Shown here: piece after piece, positions 45,732 to 54,051 of the stretch | How the letters are laid out: each line of letters opens with the position of its first letter | Numbering within the stretch: the stretch's first letter is position 1 | Assembly: GCF_027946175.1 (NCBI RefSeq) | Contig: NZ_AP026671.1 | Location: 1,364,001-1,428,000, forward strand | Source: Nitratiruptor tergarcus DSM 16512 | Lineage (GTDB): Bacteria; Campylobacterota; Campylobacteria; Campylobacterales; Nitratiruptoraceae | DNA: 64,000 nucleotides | Direction: 5' to 3' | Translations under genes and position numbers: made by a program | The notes under the pieces: generated by a model | The model's database searches: none | What the model was told of the DNA's origin: nothing | Seen by the model: only the letters and a program-made list of their open reading frames with translations

Positions 45732-46540
45732 AAAAGATGTTCGTACTATTTGCACTGGCAATTTTGGCTTTGGCAGGTGTAGAAGATGAAAATATGAGGC
45801 TACAGCAGGAAGTTTTGCAAAAGGATTTACTCCAGCGCCAACACACCCCAGTTCTAAGAGGAGAAGGGAATATATATGCACAGCTCCAGCCACCAGCATT
45901 TGCAAAGCAATACGATATCAAAAGATATGATGAGGATGCTACAGTCTATCTTTGGTATCAAAATGGTGAAAATTTCATCAGAGTTGAACCGAAAAGCACA
46001 AAATTTTTCACATGTAGCTCTAGCTTTGCAGTTGTGCAAAATGGTATGCAGCACAATCTGCAGCTACTTCAAAAAGAGGATGGCTCAAGTTTTTGTGAAT
46101 ACCTCTATATCCCAGTCACATTTAAAATTTCTTCATATAGTGGTTCTTTGTTTGACAAATTTGATGACACTATCCCTTTAAATGATATTATATTTGAAGG
46201 TTATGATAGCGGTGCTAAAATCTATCATATTTCAGTGGGTGTAAGCGAAGGGGAAACAGCAAGCAGTAGCAGCTCTCAATCAAGTTGCCTATCAATCATC
46301 ACTGAGCAGTCAGATCCAAATGAAATTAAGTCGCAAATTTTGGACAAAAACTTTTCAATCAATGGATATTATATCCATTACGGTAATGGAGATTATGAGT
46401 GGATATATATTCCCGCATCCATGCAATCAATATATAAGCTTGAAAAAGGTGTAGATGAAAAGTATCATTTGCGCTGGCTTCTCATCAACGGCGTAAAAGC
46501 CACAAAAAATGGGGACAAAATAACCTTCACAACTCCTTAA
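45728..46540 (+). CDS. unknown secreted protein, integrase-linked cargo
   Basis: 270 residues. Sec signal MKKMFVLFALAILALAG, then a mature part with few recognisable features: repeated aromatic segments (TVYLWYQNGENFIRVEP), three or four cysteines (FFTCSSSF, SSFCEYLYIP, SSCLSII) and a serine-rich patch (ETASSSSSQSS). I recognise no family. Its ATG overlaps the integrase stop, so it is translated with it; periplasmic or surface location is inferred from the signal. Confidence 0.75.
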   Translation: MKKMFVLFALAILALAGVEDENMRLQQEVLQKDLLQRQHTPVLRGEGNIYAQLQPPAFAKQYDIKRYDEDATVYLWYQNGENFIRVEPKSTKFFTCSSSFAVVQNGMQHNLQLLQKEDGSSFCEYLYIPVTFKISSYSGSLFDKFDDTIPLNDIIFEGYDSGAKIYHISVGVSEGETASSSSSQSSCLSIITEQSDPNEIKSQILDKNFSINGYYIHYGNGDYEWIYIPASMQSIYKLEKGVDEKYHLRWLLINGVKATKNGDKITFTTP

Positions 46541-46788
46541 TCTGTAGGAGATCGGAGCTATCTTTTCCGATCTCCCAGTGATATGCTCTCTTGCAATGAT
46601 TTTGGCCAAAAATAAAATCTATCAGCCTCATAAAATGACAAGCTGATTTGATCTTTCTCTTTGCACAAAGGTAGTATGTATAGCTGAAGATCGTGAAGTT
46701 CTCCTATTTTTCAAAAATAAATCTGCAGCCCGGTCGAAACCAATTGCTGCAGTAAAAATATAAAGATATTCTCATATCACACCAATAG
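46541..46788. other. 248-bp intergenic stretch after the integrase unit
   Basis: It contains one strong hairpin (46547-46575) and otherwise no supported gene. A GCCCGGT heptamer (near 46728) recalls the tRNA-Ala T-arm region but the match does not extend, so no attachment-site copy can be claimed. Confidence 0.5.
46547..46575 (+). terminator. 10-bp hairpin after the cargo gene
   Basis: GGAGATCGGA pairs perfectly with TCCGATCTCC around a 9-base loop, 6 bases after the stop codon. There is no T-tract after it, so it could end transcription from either side poorly, or protect the mRNA 3' end. Confidence 0.5.
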
Positions 46789-48786
46789 TTACTCGCTCAG
46801 TAGCCCTATATCTTCCACTTTTACGCCAACACCTTTACTTGCGATGAATGAAGCCATTTGTCTTTGCATCTCTATAGTTACATTTGGCTCATCAGGACGC
46901 AAGAGTGAGCTATGTGTTCCTGCAACAAACTTAGCATACACAACTTTATCAGGTACACGCACAAACCCTGGAGCAGTATCTAGTGGCAGAGGTTTAGCTC
47001 CCATTACTGCTAGGAGTGGTTCAGTACCGCTCAGTGGTGCGCTCATGACACTATTTGGAATCACTGCATCATTTTCTACTTCAAACACAAGACTCTTTTG
47101 CTTTTGCCCTACACTTTTTGCATAATTTATCGGATCAGCATCGTCAATAAGCGTTTGAGAAACGAGTGTATACTTGTCATACTCTGGGCTACCTGGGATA
47201 ATTCCATTAGCAGCCAATGCATTTTGCAAAATTGGTCCAAAGGTTTGTGAATTCATCAACAGCTGGATGATGCCACCCCCTGGATTTGCAAGCACTGCCG
47301 TATCAAAACTTTTATTCGCCATATAACCAAAAGGTACCATCGCACCTAATGAGTGCCCTACATAAGAGATCTTTGAAGTATCAAATTTTACCCCAACACT
47401 ATTACCAAGAGCATGCACAAGGGCGGCGATATCAGCTACACTTTGACGCATATTATCACGAGAAACAGCAGGATTAGCAAGATTTATATAGTGGCTACCT
47501 GAGCAGTCTATCTTTCCATCAGGCTGAGCTGCTAATACATTGCACTCCTCATCTTCAGTGAAGTAATCCACATTGAAGGTGCGCTCCAATGCTCCCATAT
47601 ACAAAGGTGAATTTTTATCGGTAATACCATGCAATGGCAGATCTATTGCAACAGCAGCGGCACAGATATTGGCAAAACTCTCTGCAACTGCAAGTAAATT
47701 GGTTCTATTTTGTGTAATACCGTGTTGAAAAATCACAACCGGCCAACCATTTTGTGGCATACTGCACGATTTTGGAATAGATACCAAAACAGGTATAGTA
47801 AGCTTTGCACTCTCTTTTGGCTCACCATTATCAAATTGCATCTGTACATGCAGTGGTGCAACGGGATCATTTTGAGAAGGAACACCTAGATAGTAAGGAA
47901 TATTTGTGAGTTTACCGACATACACTTCAGCATTGCCCTGCAAAGTACTTACATCTGCACCACTAAGAGCCAAAAGATCTTTGGAAGTATGCCCGCTATC
48001 TTGGAGAAAGAGTTTGCTATCATAGTTTTTGTCTGCCAAAAGTTTTGCAACTTTCCCTATTGTTTGCGTTTTAAAGCCAAAAATTGCAGCAACACTTTTT
48101 CCTTGCATACCAATTGCAGCTAAGAGTTTATGATAGTAGGGACGCAAAGCAGCAATTTTTTGTAGCGTTTGCGGAGAAAGACCATGCAAAGGAGCACCAC
48201 TCTCATCAAAGAGCGGCTCGTCAGTATAGAGAAGATATCCGACCTTATCAGGAGTAAGTTTTGTTCCATTGATATCTATTACACCTCGCTTTATTACTAC
48301 GACATACTCACTATCACCTTGCAAAGGCTTCAGAGGTAAAATCACAAGCTGTTTATCTTTCGTAATCACCTGAAAATCTTTATCGATTTTGAGCTCTTCT
48401 TGCAATTTTGTGGCTATTGGCAACGCAGAGTTTGGAACATGGGTATAACCAACTTTATAGATCTTAAGATTTCCATACAAAGAGGAGGGATCTATTACAG
48501 TATCAGCTGGAATAACTATAGGTGAAGTGGTAGAAAAACCATCAAGCATATTGAGTGAGCGCATCATAGGCGCTGAAGGACTCTGGGGATCGTAAGGTAT
48601 ATTGAGAGTTCCATCAGCACTCTCTTGCGGTGTTGGCAAAAAAAGCAGATCATTAGGAAAAGGCATATGCTCTGCGAGATCGCTTAAAAAGTGTTTCTGC
48701 CCAATTTTGACAAAACTTCCAGAATCACCACACCCTACCAGAAAAAAAGCTGCACCTAGAGCAAGAGCCATACGAAGATTTTTCAT
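46789..48786 (-). CDS. lipoprotein lipase/esterase, bacterial virulence-factor lipase type
   Basis: 665 residues. Lipoprotein signal MKNLRMALALGAAFFLVGCG with Cys19, then the N-terminal domain of VolA-type lipases (FPNDLLFLPTP ... LNMLDGFSTTSPI), then an alpha/beta hydrolase with VVIFQHGITQNRTNLL (oxyanion) and the nucleophile motif GHSLGA (Ser479). VolA of Vibrio is a surface phospholipase. Here the substrate is unknown and surface exposure is inferred. Confidence 0.85.
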   Translation of the reverse strand: MKNLRMALALGAAFFLVGCGDSGSFVKIGQKHFLSDLAEHMPFPNDLLFLPTPQESADGTLNIPYDPQSPSAPMMRSLNMLDGFSTTSPIVIPADTVIDPSSLYGNLKIYKVGYTHVPNSALPIATKLQEELKIDKDFQVITKDKQLVILPLKPLQGDSEYVVVIKRGVIDINGTKLTPDKVGYLLYTDEPLFDESGAPLHGLSPQTLQKIAALRPYYHKLLAAIGMQGKSVAAIFGFKTQTIGKVAKLLADKNYDSKLFLQDSGHTSKDLLALSGADVSTLQGNAEVYVGKLTNIPYYLGVPSQNDPVAPLHVQMQFDNGEPKESAKLTIPVLVSIPKSCSMPQNGWPVVIFQHGITQNRTNLLAVAESFANICAAAVAIDLPLHGITDKNSPLYMGALERTFNVDYFTEDEECNVLAAQPDGKIDCSGSHYINLANPAVSRDNMRQSVADIAALVHALGNSVGVKFDTSKISYVGHSLGAMVPFGYMANKSFDTAVLANPGGGIIQLLMNSQTFGPILQNALAANGIIPGSPEYDKYTLVSQTLIDDADPINYAKSVGQKQKSLVFEVENDAVIPNSVMSAPLSGTEPLLAVMGAKPLPLDTAPGFVRVPDKVVYAKFVAGTHSSLLRPDEPNVTIEMQRQMASFIASKGVGVKVEDIGLLSE

Positions 48787-48859
48787 GGAGTATCCTTTAT
48801 GGGGAAAATTAAAAATAGTTATAAAGTATGATATAGTGAGAATTTTTAAAAGAAGCTGA

Positions 48860-48878
48860 AAGAGGCCTTACGCCTCTT
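48860..48878 (-). terminator. hairpin overlapping the DUF2267 gene stop
   Basis: AAGAGGC/GCCTCTT, 7 bp with a 5-base loop that holds part of the stop codon; on the minus strand TTCTTTT follows at a distance of a few bases. Confidence 0.5.
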
Positions 48879-49302
48879 CCACAAAAGTTTTGAGGTGTTC
48901 TGGAAGGTCTGCTATGAGATCTTTCATTTCGCCTTCGCTAATATGGCGTTTAAGAAATGCAAATGTTTTTCTCACAAGTTCTGTAGCTTCATCCATATCG
49001 CCAAAATCGTGCTGCGCTGCTCGATTGTCCTCCTCTTTCACAGCTGCTACAAAATCTTCCACTCTTTTAATGCTTTTATCTGGAAATTCGCTCATTTTCC
49101 ATCCATTGATAGCTTCTGCTTTTATGCAGATTGGAAGTTGCGCTATAAAATCAAGATACTCTTGTGGTGCAATACGTCTTCTGATTACACGTAAAACAGC
49201 TCGTAAAATCCTCTCAGCCCTCTCACTATCTTCAATTCCAAGAGTTTGCGCAAGCTCTTTAAGAAACTCTCTTGCTTTTTGTACATCTTTTTCAAATCTC
49301 AT
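48868..49302 (-). CDS. DUF2267 protein
   Basis: 144 residues from the ATG at 49302, chosen for AAGGAGG upstream. Two repeated segments (ERAERILRAVLRVIRRRIAPQEYLDFIAQLP and DEATELVRKTFAFLKRHISEGEMKDLIADLP, each given here in outline) show an internal duplication typical of DUF2267. Soluble, charged, function unknown. Confidence 0.85.
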   Translation of the reverse strand: MRFEKDVQKAREFLKELAQTLGIEDSERAERILRAVLRVIRRRIAPQEYLDFIAQLPICIKAEAINGWKMSEFPDKSIKRVEDFVAAVKEEDNRAAQHDFGDMDEATELVRKTFAFLKRHISEGEMKDLIADLPEHLKTFVEEA

Positions 49303-49344
49303 GGCACCCTCCTTCACTGATTTTAAATTATTATATAATTTATT

Positions 49345-50184
49345 ATGCAATACTATCTGCTACTAATGTTGCTCTTTGGAGCTATTCTTCTTATTTATGT
49401 TTTCTACCAGGCTTTTATCTTCTTGGTAACTGATGGTAGATATAAACTCTATAAACTCCTTGGCCACTTTCCAAAAAAGTATCAAGAGTATTTAAAAGCC
49501 TACTTTCCCTTTTACAACCGCCTTCCTCAGCATTTGCGCAAACGGCTCGAGGCCTGTATCTTCACTTTTATAAAAGAAAAAGAGTTTATAGGAAGAGGTA
49601 TTAAAATCGATGATATGAAAAAAGTTCTCATTGCAGCAGATGCATGCTTGCTCACAATTGGTCACGATCGATGCGAATATAAACATGTAAAATCGATATT
49701 TGTCTACCCCGAAGCAGTAATGAAGCATGAAAAGATCGCCAATGGCTGGATCGTTACAGAGCAAGATCAAGTTCTCCTTGGTGAAGCGTGGCAAGGGGGA
49801 GAGGTGATTTTGAGCTGGAGAGATCTTGTAGCGGGCAATCAAAATCCCAATGATGGTAAAAATGTTGGCCTGCATGAATTTGCCCACCAATTGGATATGG
49901 AAGATGGTGAAGCTGATGGCACTCCGCCACTTCCACTACAACTCTATCCTCGCTGGAGCAGTATAATGAGCAAAGAGTTTGCAAAACTGCAAGAGCTTTA
50001 CAAAAAACATAAAAAAGGTTTTCTAGACTACTACGCTACCACAAACGCAGCAGAGTTTTTTGCAGTAGCAACGGAAGCCTTCTTTGAAAAGAGTGAAAGA
50101 CTCCAAAAAGAAGAACCTGAGCTTTATGCAATCCTCAAGGAGTATTACAATCTTGACCCTGCTAGCTGGAATAAAAATAGGTAA
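49345..50184 (+). CDS. M90-family zinc peptidase, MtfA-like
   Basis: 279 residues. One N-terminal membrane segment (LLLMLLFGAILLIYVFYQAF), then the soluble domain with zinc motif HEFAHQLDMEDGEADGTP (HExxH) and the later AAEFFAVATEAFFE, as in MtfA. In E. coli MtfA cleaves and binds the repressor Mlc; whether that applies here is unknown, since no Mlc is in view. Confidence 0.9.
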   Translation: MQYYLLLMLLFGAILLIYVFYQAFIFLVTDGRYKLYKLLGHFPKKYQEYLKAYFPFYNRLPQHLRKRLEACIFTFIKEKEFIGRGIKIDDMKKVLIAADACLLTIGHDRCEYKHVKSIFVYPEAVMKHEKIANGWIVTEQDQVLLGEAWQGGEVILSWRDLVAGNQNPNDGKNVGLHEFAHQLDMEDGEADGTPPLPLQLYPRWSSIMSKEFAKLQELYKKHKKGFLDYYATTNAAEFFAVATEAFFEKSERLQKEEPELYAILKEYYNLDPASWNKNR

Positions 50185-50303
50185 AAATTTTTTATTGTGT
50201 TACATTTAGTGTCTGTTTCTCCATAAAAGATCTTTAACTTCCTGTATATCTGCTACACTATTGTAATAAAGCTTTGCTATAATCCGCGAAAAAAGGTGTA
50301 AGT

Positions 50304-50738
50304 ATGGAGTACTATCTCTGGATCAAAGCTTTCCATATCATGAGCATAATCAGTTGGATGGCAATGCTTTTTTATCTGCCAAGACTCTTTGTCTACCATG
50401 CTGAGCATCGCTCCAATGCTGGTTTTGTTGAAGTTGTAAAAATTCAAGAGCATAAGCTTTACTATTTTATTGGCGTTCCAGCTTTTTGGGCAAGCGTTAT
50501 TAGTGGTGGTATTATGATTTGGCTCAATCCTGCAATGTTTAAAAGCGGTATGTGGCTACACATCAAACTCACTGCCGCTTTACTTCTTATCCTTTATCAC
50601 TTTTCTCTGCGCTATTTTTTGAAGCAGTTTGCACAAGATACATGCCAAAAAAGCGGCAAATTTTTTCGCATATATAACGAAGTTCCTACAATTTTGATGA
50701 TAATCATCGTTATTATGGCAGTAGTCAAACCTATATGA
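50304..50738 (+). CDS. hemJ: protoporphyrinogen oxidase HemJ
   Basis: 144 residues, four membrane helices; the conserved His is in WIKAFHIMSIISWMAMLFYL and further conserved residues are in YLPRLFVYHAEH and WLHIKLTAALLLILYH. Penultimate haem step. The phylum usually lacks HemG/HemY, so HemJ fits. Overlaps the patatin gene by 4 bases. Confidence 0.93.
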   Translation: MEYYLWIKAFHIMSIISWMAMLFYLPRLFVYHAEHRSNAGFVEVVKIQEHKLYYFIGVPAFWASVISGGIMIWLNPAMFKSGMWLHIKLTAALLLILYHFSLRYFLKQFAQDTCQKSGKFFRIYNEVPTILMIIIVIMAVVKPI

Positions 50739-51517
50739 AAATTGCAGTAGCGCTGAGTGGAGGTGGTGCAAGGTGTCTTGCACAACTTGGCTACCTCCAT
50801 GTTTTGCAACAAAAACTTGGCATAGAGTTTGCAGCACTAAGTGGCAGCAGTGGCGGCGCAATTGTAGGTGCCTTTTTGGCTCTTGGACTCTCACCTGCAA
50901 AAATTCTTGAAATTATTAAAAAGTTCAATTTTTCAAAAATTAAGCTTAACCTTTTTCATGGAACTCTTTTTTCACTTGAGCCCCTTATCAAAGAGCTCCA
51001 TCAATTAGGACTCAAAAGCTTTGATGAGTTACACATTCCTCTTTTTGTCACCCTCACCTCTTATGATGGCAAAGAGACCCTCTATGTGACAAATGGAGAT
51101 CTTGCCCGCGCTGTTATAGCATCTTCATCATTAATTCCAATTTTTGCTCCTACTATGATAGATGGCAAACAGTACATAGATGGAGGCTTTAGCGATAATT
51201 TACCTGTGAATCCTCTGCTACAATCGAGGTATTTTACTCTAGCAATCAATGTTAATCCTCTTAACCATCTCACTTTTCCTCAAACCCTTTGGGGCAATTT
51301 CAAAAGAGCAGGCTACATATTACTCAATACAAATATTCGCAACTCAATTGCAAAAGCTGATAAATACGTACAGATTGATGGGTGTCAAAATTTTGGTATA
51401 CTTGAGAGAAAAAACTTTGATGCTATCTATGCACTTGGCATACACCAAGCCGAAAAAGAGCTCAAAGAGTGGGAAGAAATATGTTTGAAAAACTCCTCGA
51501 TAAAATCGTCTCAATAG
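50735..51517 (+). CDS. patatin-like phospholipase (RssA type)
   Basis: 260 residues: oxyanion motif SGGGARCLAQLG, nucleophile GSSGGAIVGAF (GxSxG) and catalytic Asp in YIDGGFSDNLPVNPL. Probably a cytoplasmic or membrane-linked lipid acyl hydrolase. It overlaps the next gene by 37 bases. Confidence 0.92.
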   Translation: MKIAVALSGGGARCLAQLGYLHVLQQKLGIEFAALSGSSGGAIVGAFLALGLSPAKILEIIKKFNFSKIKLNLFHGTLFSLEPLIKELHQLGLKSFDELHIPLFVTLTSYDGKETLYVTNGDLARAVIASSSLIPIFAPTMIDGKQYIDGGFSDNLPVNPLLQSRYFTLAINVNPLNHLTFPQTLWGNFKRAGYILLNTNIRNSIAKADKYVQIDGCQNFGILERKNFDAIYALGIHQAEKELKEWEEICLKNSSIKSSQ

Positions 51518-51972
51518 TCTTTATTCCGCCAAAATACCCTATGCGCTTTCGGGAGTTGATGGAAGCAAATAGAGTTTTAGTAGACAACCTCTCTATAGAT
51601 ACTATTCCAGGACTTAAATTTTGCAGACTCAAACTCTACCTCATCTATTTTATACTTTGGAATCTCATTATTATCCCATTAGCTCTCCTTTTTCATACAT
51701 TCTTAGCAAAACTCGATTGTCATATCTCCATAATTTTGGCTATTTTATTTACGCTTCTCTTTTTTGGTACATATAAAATATTTGAGAATAGAGTCAAAGA
51801 GTATGCAGCTCAAAAACTTATCAAAGAGGGATGGAAAAACTATCTACCACATTTTCCTTATGAAAAATATCATATAGAAGTAGCACAAATATACAAAGAA
51901 GCGCTCGATCGCGATATCGCAAAACATAAAATAGAGCAATTTATTATCGATAAACTCATCGAGTCCAAATAA
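51481..51972 (+). CDS. unknown membrane protein with two membrane segments
   Basis: 163 residues from ATG at 51481 (MFEKLLDKIVSIVFIPPKY...). Two hydrophobic segments: about residues 50-72 (YLIYFILWNLIIIPLALLF) and 78-98 (ISIILAILFTLLFFGTYKIF); charged C-terminal helices. It overlaps both the patatin gene and, at its 3' end, the convergent UPF0306 gene. No family recognised. Confidence 0.7.
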   Translation: MFEKLLDKIVSIVFIPPKYPMRFRELMEANRVLVDNLSIDTIPGLKFCRLKLYLIYFILWNLIIIPLALLFHTFLAKLDCHISIILAILFTLLFFGTYKIFENRVKEYAAQKLIKEGWKNYLPHFPYEKYHIEVAQIYKEALDRDIAKHKIEQFIIDKLIESK

Positions 51973-52360
51973 GTTTTGTTTTAAAGCCCAAAGTGTTATC
52001 TGTCATCTTTATCCATTGCAAATGTATGGCCCATAGAGGACTTGGAATGCCAAGAGCAATGGGAAATCTTTTGTAGTAGAGACTCTTTTGCTCTGCAGCG
52101 GCACTCTCTACAATACCTATAAACTGCACTCCTTGGATCTTTATAATCTCTTTTTCACAAAGAGCAATAGTACCAGCAACTTTGGAGTTTTTGTAGATAT
52201 CTTGCATATGATGTGTATGCGATTCACTCGCAAAAATAAGAGCTTTATGCTCTTTATCGTAAGCATAAAAGCAGTTTGCTGCATAAGGATTGTATTCCGT
52301 GCAGGTTGCAAGAGTGAGCAGATGGTTATTTTCTAAAAATTTTTCAATCTTTTTTTCCAT
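51956..52360 (-). CDS. UPF0306 flavin-binding split-barrel protein (YhbP-like)
   Basis: 134 residues with the PNPOx-like pattern (LLTLATCTEYNPYAANCFYA, IFASESHTHHMQDI, the WAIHLQWIKMTDNTLGF end) typical of UPF0306. Possibly FMN-binding; function unknown. Confidence 0.85.
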   Translation of the reverse strand: MEKKIEKFLENNHLLTLATCTEYNPYAANCFYAYDKEHKALIFASESHTHHMQDIYKNSKVAGTIALCEKEIIKIQGVQFIGIVESAAAEQKSLYYKRFPIALGIPSPLWAIHLQWIKMTDNTLGFKTKLIWTR

Positions 52361-52377
52361 TTGTATATAATAGCAAA

Positions 52378-54051
52378 ATGAAAATTGTTATATCACTTAT
52401 ACTCTCTTTTTATACATTGCTGGGGGCACAATATACCATTGACTTTTTTGGCAACAAAACATTTACCAAAAAGCGTCTTTACAAAGAGCTTGGATTTGAA
52501 CAAACACTTTGGCAAAAGATATTACACAAAAAATTTCGTCCCAAAGTAGAAGAAAAGCTGATTCCTACTCTCTATGATGAGCTTAAACTCTTTTATCAAG
52601 AGCAAGGCTTTTGGGATGCAAACATTACAGCGAAAATACAAAAAGATACACTCCTTTTTATTATTGAAGAGCATACCCCTTTGCACATCTCTGCTCTTGC
52701 AACCACATCTGACTTTTCTATAGAAAGCTTTATACCATTTAAAAAAGGTGATCGTTTTATTGTCTCCCAATTTGTCAAGATGAAAAAAGATATAAAAGAT
52801 GCTCTTTTAAAAAATGGCTACTGCAGCTATGAGTTTATACCAAAAGCGTACGTTTATAAAAAAGAAAAAAGTGTTGTCATCTCAATCTATCTTGCTAAAG
52901 GCTCTTTGTGTAAAATAAAAACTATTTCTATTCATGGTCTACAATCTATTCCAGCAAAAGTTGTAAAAGATCATATCTATGTACAACCGGGGGATATTTT
53001 TTCATTATCAAAGATTGATGAGAGTTATAAAAGGCTCTACTCATTAGAATATTTCAATGCTGTGAGATTTGATTATTCAAAAAAGATAGATAATCAGATT
53101 TTTTTAGATATCAACTGCAAAGAGAGAAAAAAAGTACACCTCTATAAAGCAGGAGTGGGGTTTGAAAGCGATAGAGGCGCAATAGTGAGTTTTCAATACA
53201 AAAACCTCAACTATCATGCTAAGCAGATTTCATTGGATCTTTTTTATGCAGATATCACCAAAAAAGTTGAACTTGGCTATTTTATGCCTTCTTCTATTAC
53301 ATTATTCCAAAACAGATATGACATAAAACACACTTTCTCTTATACACAAGATAGATTCGATATTTTCAAAAGCAAAGAGATAACTTATAAGTTAAAACTC
53401 CTCAAAGAGGATTATAATAAAGGGATCTCATTTGGTCTTCAGCCAAGTCATATACAAATAGCAGATACTAATGAGAGCTGTATAGAACGTAAAAATTATA
53501 CACTCTTAGCGCCCTTTATCGATATTTTCATCGATAAACGCAATGAAAAGTTCTTTCCTACTAATGGATATTTTTTGGGACTTTTCGCACAAGGCTCCTT
53601 ACTTGATGGAGAGTACTTTAAAACTTCTGTCAAAGCCGGAATTTACTATGCACTTCCTAAAGGTGTACTATTTCTCAAAGGAACTCTTGGAGAGATCTTA
53701 GGAAACAAAATCCCCCCTACAAAACTCTTTATAGCAGGCGGAGTGCAAAGCAATAGAGCGTACCCATTTCGATCCCTCTATGCACTTGATAGTAGCTGCA
53801 AAATTGGTGGCAAGTCTCTTTTAGCAACTACAGTAGAGTATCACTATCCTCTCGATTCTTACTATCTCGCACTCTTTTGGGATCGTACCTATATAGATAG
53901 CAACACGCTACAATTTAACAAAGCAGTTGACGGAGTAGGAATTGGCATACTCTATCCCACAGTCGTAGGAACGATTAAGGTCTATTTTGGCTTCAATCCA
54001 TCTCATATTGTGCAAAATTCTTTAGGACTCTATATAGGAGCCTCCTTTTGA
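52378..54051 (+). CDS. tamA: Omp85-family outer membrane protein TamA-like
   Basis: 557 residues. Signal peptide ending LLGAQ, POTRA-like domains (about residues 20-230; IHGLQSIPAKVVKDHIYVQPGDIFSLSKIDESYKRLY given in part) and a C-terminal beta barrel with the RxPF/Y-type VRPF region seen here as AYPFRSLYAL. Followed by and coupled with the tamB gene (stop and start overlap), so it acts with TamB in outer membrane assembly or lipid transport. Confidence 0.85.
   Translation: MKIVISLILSFYTLLGAQYTIDFFGNKTFTKKRLYKELGFEQTLWQKILHKKFRPKVEEKLIPTLYDELKLFYQEQGFWDANITAKIQKDTLLFIIEEHTPLHISALATTSDFSIESFIPFKKGDRFIVSQFVKMKKDIKDALLKNGYCSYEFIPKAYVYKKEKSVVISIYLAKGSLCKIKTISIHGLQSIPAKVVKDHIYVQPGDIFSLSKIDESYKRLYSLEYFNAVRFDYSKKIDNQIFLDINCKERKKVHLYKAGVGFESDRGAIVSFQYKNLNYHAKQISLDLFYADITKKVELGYFMPSSITLFQNRYDIKHTFSYTQDRFDIFKSKEITYKLKLLKEDYNKGISFGLQPSHIQIADTNESCIERKNYTLLAPFIDIFIDKRNEKFFPTNGYFLGLFAQGSLLDGEYFKTSVKAGIYYALPKGVLFLKGTLGEILGNKIPPTKLFIAGGVQSNRAYPFRSLYALDSSCKIGGKSLLATTVEYHYPLDSYYLALFWDRTYIDSNTLQFNKAVDGVGIGILYPTVVGTIKVYFGFNPSHIVQNSLGLYIGASF

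Noticed and set aside
46725-46745. Possible second attachment site (GCCCGGT heptamer similar to the tRNA-Ala 3' part)
   Set aside because: The identity stops after seven bases; no longer copy of the tRNA 3' end was seen, so it is probably chance.
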